Positions 60,976 through 64,000 of a stretch of DNA of 64,000 bases are shown here, in pieces. The position numbers and the translations under genes are program-made. The first letter of the stretch is position 1, and each line of letters begins with the position of its first letter. The DNA is taken from assembly GCA_022824585.1 (NCBI GenBank), contig JAJDZN010000072.1, positions 1-64,000 on the forward strand. The letters are read 5' to 3'. The notes below the pieces were generated by a model that ran no database searches, had not been told where the DNA came from, and saw nothing but the letters and a program-made list of their open reading frames with translations. The stretch comes from Bryobacterales bacterium. Its GTDB lineage: Bacteria; Acidobacteriota; Terriglobia; Bryobacterales; UBA6623.

Positions 60976-63840
60976 ATGCCTACAAGAGCCCGGTTGATCT
61001 CTATCGCCGCCGGCGCATGCATGCAGTTTGCCCCGCTGCTGGCTGTCGAGACCCCCACCACGGTCATCGACCATCCGACGGCAAATGTCGTCGTCAAGCT
61101 CGAATTCGGCCTGCGAGCAACTGAGCCTCAGCGTTGGACTGGTCAGGCCAATGTTGAGCCCGGATCTGTTCAGGCAGTGTGGGGCTGGCACTTCGATCGG
61201 CCCGACCGTATCATCGGGGCCTCGGGCTGGGAGCTGGAAACCCGCTGGTACAGCCCGCCCGATGCCCGCTATCGACAACGCGAGGAGTTGCCGGGCGGAA
61301 TCAAGATCCTCCCCAACGGCGTATACCTCAGCGTCGAGGCGCGTCCAGGCGCGGTGGTCTCGGTCCAGACGAACCGAGGCGACTTCTCGTTTTCGCTCAC
61401 GGAACTCAGGCAGAAGCGGCGGATTGAAGTCCTCGACGGAGATGTCGCTGCGAGCGTTGCTCCCGCCGTCCGCGCGCTGACTAGGGGCGAGGCAAGCCAG
61501 CACGACTACCCCGCGGCGGCCTGGACCGAAGCCGGGCTCTTCGTCGCGTGGACTACCTTCCATAACGAAGCCAACGCGCTCTATCTCGCTTGGAAGAAAC
61601 AGGATGCCTGGCACACGTATCGCGTGACTCCGCGCTGGGGCGACTATTTCGGCACGGCGGTGGCGAGCGATTCCGAAGGGCGGATCCATGTCTTGTGGGC
61701 CGAGTGCGCCGATGGTCGCTGGAGGCTCGTGGACAAGGCATTCGATCCAGCCTCCGAGAGCTGGGACCCAGAGGTCTACGTATCTCCGACAGGCACGCGC
61801 CAGTACTTCCCAGTAGCCGTGACGGCGACGGATGGAAGCCCGTGGGTGGCGTGGCAGGAATTCCGAGGCGACCAGCTCGATGTCATGGCGGCGCGTTTCG
61901 ACGCGGATGGCTGGTCCGCGCCCATCAGGGTCAGCGAGTCTGACGCCAACGACTGGGCTCCCGACCTGGCCGCTGCCCCGGATGGGTCGGTTTGGGTGGC
62001 TTGGGACGGCTACGAACGCGGCAGCTACGACATTTTCCTCAGCCGACTGCTGCCCGGCTCCGCCGATGCGATCATCAGGGTGCCCGCAGACCACAACCGG
62101 GCGATCGAGCCGTCCGTGGCGGTGGATGCCGCCGACCGGGTGTGGGTGGCTTGGGCCGAGAGCGGCCCCAACTGGGGCAAGGACTGGGGCGTCTTGGGCC
62201 GCCCCGGAACGCAGTTGCGGGCCACCAGCGAGGTGCGCGTGGCCCGCTATGCCAACGGCGCTTGGTCCGAGCCGGTTCAAGCGCTGCAAGAGGCGGTCCC
62301 GGCATGGATGTCCGACATGCACGAGTACCCGGAACTGGTCATGGGAGAGCGCGATGTCCCCCACCTGCTCTTTCGCAAGATGATCCTGCGCTTGCCCGTG
62401 GAAGAGCACGAGTTGAAGGTCATGCTCGGCGACGAGCAAAGACGCATGCAGCCTTGGTACGACACCATCCGCGCCATGTCGTCAGTCCGCATGGCGGCCT
62501 TTGACGGCGCGCGTTGGTCACCTGTGACCGACCTTCCGCTAAGCTCGGGCGGCGCATACGCGCAGCTGGCGCTGGCGCGCCTCGATGGCGAGACGGTGGC
62601 CGTGTGGACCGGAGACGGCAGGACCTACCAAGATCCGCACGTGCACACTTCCCAATTGCGGTACGCCAGCCTCGATCTGGCCACGGAGCCCAGCGCCGAA
62701 GAGCGCATGCAGTCGTACCGCCCCGACTCCCGGGCCTTCCGGGACGCCGCTCCGTCCGAGGCGGCCGATCTCCAGCGGGTTCACAGCGCCCGCTGGGCGG
62801 ACAAGGGGCCGTTGCGCCTGTTCCGGGGGGACTTGCATCGACACACCGACCTGTCGGCGGACAGCCAGCGGGACGGCGACATCTTGTTCCAGTACCGCTA
62901 CGCGCTCGACGCAGGGGCGCTGGACTTCCTGGCCGTGACCGACCATTCCGGGGCCGAGCGGCTGCACTTCTACAAGTACCAATGGTGGAAGACGCGCCAG
63001 ATCGCGACCATGTTCAATCAGCCCGGGCGGTTCGCGACGTTTTTCGGCTACGAGCGGACCGTCACGTTTCCCGGTGGTCACCGCAACATCATTTCCGCGC
63101 GGAGAGACGCGCAGCCGGTGCCGATTTCCGACGAGGAGTTCACCGGCAATGAGAGCTGGGCCGACCGCCTCTACCCGGCGTTGCTGAAGCACGGCGACAT
63201 TGCGATCGCACACACGACGGCCGGCGGGGGCGGCACGGACTGGCGCCACAACGACGCGAGGGCGGAACCGGTCGTGGAGGTCTTTCAGGCGTTGCGAGGG
63301 TCTTACGAGGAACCGAACTCTCCGGGCAAGGCCAACACCTCCGCGACGGCCGGATACGTGTGGAATGCTTGGAAGAAGGGCTGGCGCATCGGCTTGCTGT
63401 CCAACTCAGACCACGAGTCCACGCATCAGTCCTATGCGTGCGTGTGGGCCAGCGAACTCACTAACACTGCGATTCTTGACGCGATCAAGCAACGGCGCAG
63501 CTACGCCGCGACCGACAACATCGTGCTGCAGTTCGAGGCAACCGCGGACAGCGCTCCAATGGTGAAGATGGGCGGCGAACTCGCCGCCTCGAACCCGCCG
63601 TCGCTCAGCTTCCGCGCGTCCGCTACGGCGCCTGTAGACTCCTTAGAGATCGTGCGGAGCGGGGAAGTGGTGTACTCCTCCAAGCCCGGCACGTCCGCGG
63701 TCGCGGTCGACTTCCGGGACGAGGATGCGCCCGGCGAGGGCTCGGCGCACTATCATGTCCGGATTGTTCAGCGGGACGGCCAGATCGCGTGGTCGTCGCC
63801 GGTTTGGATTGACTTCGAATCGTCCGCTGTCGCTAGGTAG
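60976..63840 (+). CDS. DUF3604 protein: N-terminal beta-propeller and C-terminal PHP-like domain
   Basis: Propeller repeats (SDSEGRIHVLWAEC, TDGSPWVAWQEFRGDQLDVMAARFDADGW, AAPDGSVWVAWDGYERGSYDIFLSRL); RLFRGDLHRHTDLSADSQRDGDILFQYRYALDAGALDFLAVTDHSG; start reassigned to 60976. Confidence 0.9.
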   Translation: MPTRARLISIAAGACMQFAPLLAVETPTTVIDHPTANVVVKLEFGLRATEPQRWTGQANVEPGSVQAVWGWHFDRPDRIIGASGWELETRWYSPPDARYRQREELPGGIKILPNGVYLSVEARPGAVVSVQTNRGDFSFSLTELRQKRRIEVLDGDVAASVAPAVRALTRGEASQHDYPAAAWTEAGLFVAWTTFHNEANALYLAWKKQDAWHTYRVTPRWGDYFGTAVASDSEGRIHVLWAECADGRWRLVDKAFDPASESWDPEVYVSPTGTRQYFPVAVTATDGSPWVAWQEFRGDQLDVMAARFDADGWSAPIRVSESDANDWAPDLAAAPDGSVWVAWDGYERGSYDIFLSRLLPGSADAIIRVPADHNRAIEPSVAVDAADRVWVAWAESGPNWGKDWGVLGRPGTQLRATSEVRVARYANGAWSEPVQALQEAVPAWMSDMHEYPELVMGERDVPHLLFRKMILRLPVEEHELKVMLGDEQRRMQPWYDTIRAMSSVRMAAFDGARWSPVTDLPLSSGGAYAQLALARLDGETVAVWTGDGRTYQDPHVHTSQLRYASLDLATEPSAEERMQSYRPDSRAFRDAAPSEAADLQRVHSARWADKGPLRLFRGDLHRHTDLSADSQRDGDILFQYRYALDAGALDFLAVTDHSGAERLHFYKYQWWKTRQIATMFNQPGRFATFFGYERTVTFPGGHRNIISARRDAQPVPISDEEFTGNESWADRLYPALLKHGDIAIAHTTAGGGGTDWRHNDARAEPVVEVFQALRGSYEEPNSPGKANTSATAGYVWNAWKKGWRIGLLSNSDHESTHQSYACVWASELTNTAILDAIKQRRSYAATDNIVLQFEATADSAPMVKMGGELAASNPPSLSFRASATAPVDSLEIVRSGEVVYSSKPGTSAVAVDFRDEDAPGEGSAHYHVRIVQRDGQIAWSSPVWIDFESSAVAR

Positions 63841-63850
63841 GAGGAGTTTC

Positions 63851-64000
63851 ATGCAGGTCGACGGAAAGGTAGTTGTCGTAACTGGCGCCGCGCGCGGGAT
63901 TGGGCGCGCGCTGGCCGAGCGGTTCGTGCAGGAAGGCGCTCGGGCGGTGGTCGCGGCCGACTTCGATGCTCCTGCCGTCCGCGCGACGGCCGACGAGATC
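63851..64000 (+). CDS. Short-chain dehydrogenase/reductase (SDR), truncated by window end
   Basis: MQVDGKVVVVTGAARGIGRALAERFVQEGARAVVAADFDAPAVRATADEI, Rossmann TGxxxGIG. Confidence 0.9.
   Translation, partial: MQVDGKVVVVTGAARGIGRALAERFVQEGARAVVAADFDAPAVRATADEI

Overview
GC-rich bacterial chromosomal window carrying about 40 protein genes on both strands. I could read no rRNA, tRNA or CRISPR array. The gene set (formylglycine-type sulfatases, DUF1501/DUF1553 pair, DUF1080, Gfo/Idh/MocA, tricorn-like S41 protease, YpdA-like reductase) suggests an Acidobacteriota- or Planctomycetota-like organism; this is inference only. Housekeeping blocks: an F1 ATP synthase cluster (delta-alpha-gamma-beta, with no epsilon or F0 genes here), a seven-gene Mrp Na+/H+ antiporter operon, a CobA-HemD fusion and metH. 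The most unusual locus is a compact four-gene minus-strand operon (51052 to 45502). It encodes a P1B-type metal ATPase fused in frame to an HflK-like SPFH domain, an HflC-like protein with 16 His in its first 31 residues, a second HflK-like protein and a small anchored protein. The second candidate is a two-gene AbiE-like module (59077-60737): an AbiEii-type nucleotidyltransferase fused to a pentapeptide-repeat helix, overlapping an uncharacterised partner gene. Other observations: two intact antitoxin genes followed by what look like internally deleted PIN-toxin remnants, a secreted protein with three TbpB-like barrel signatures, and a 1634-aa diheme toroid/HEAT protein. All family calls come from reading motifs by eye; no database search was run.
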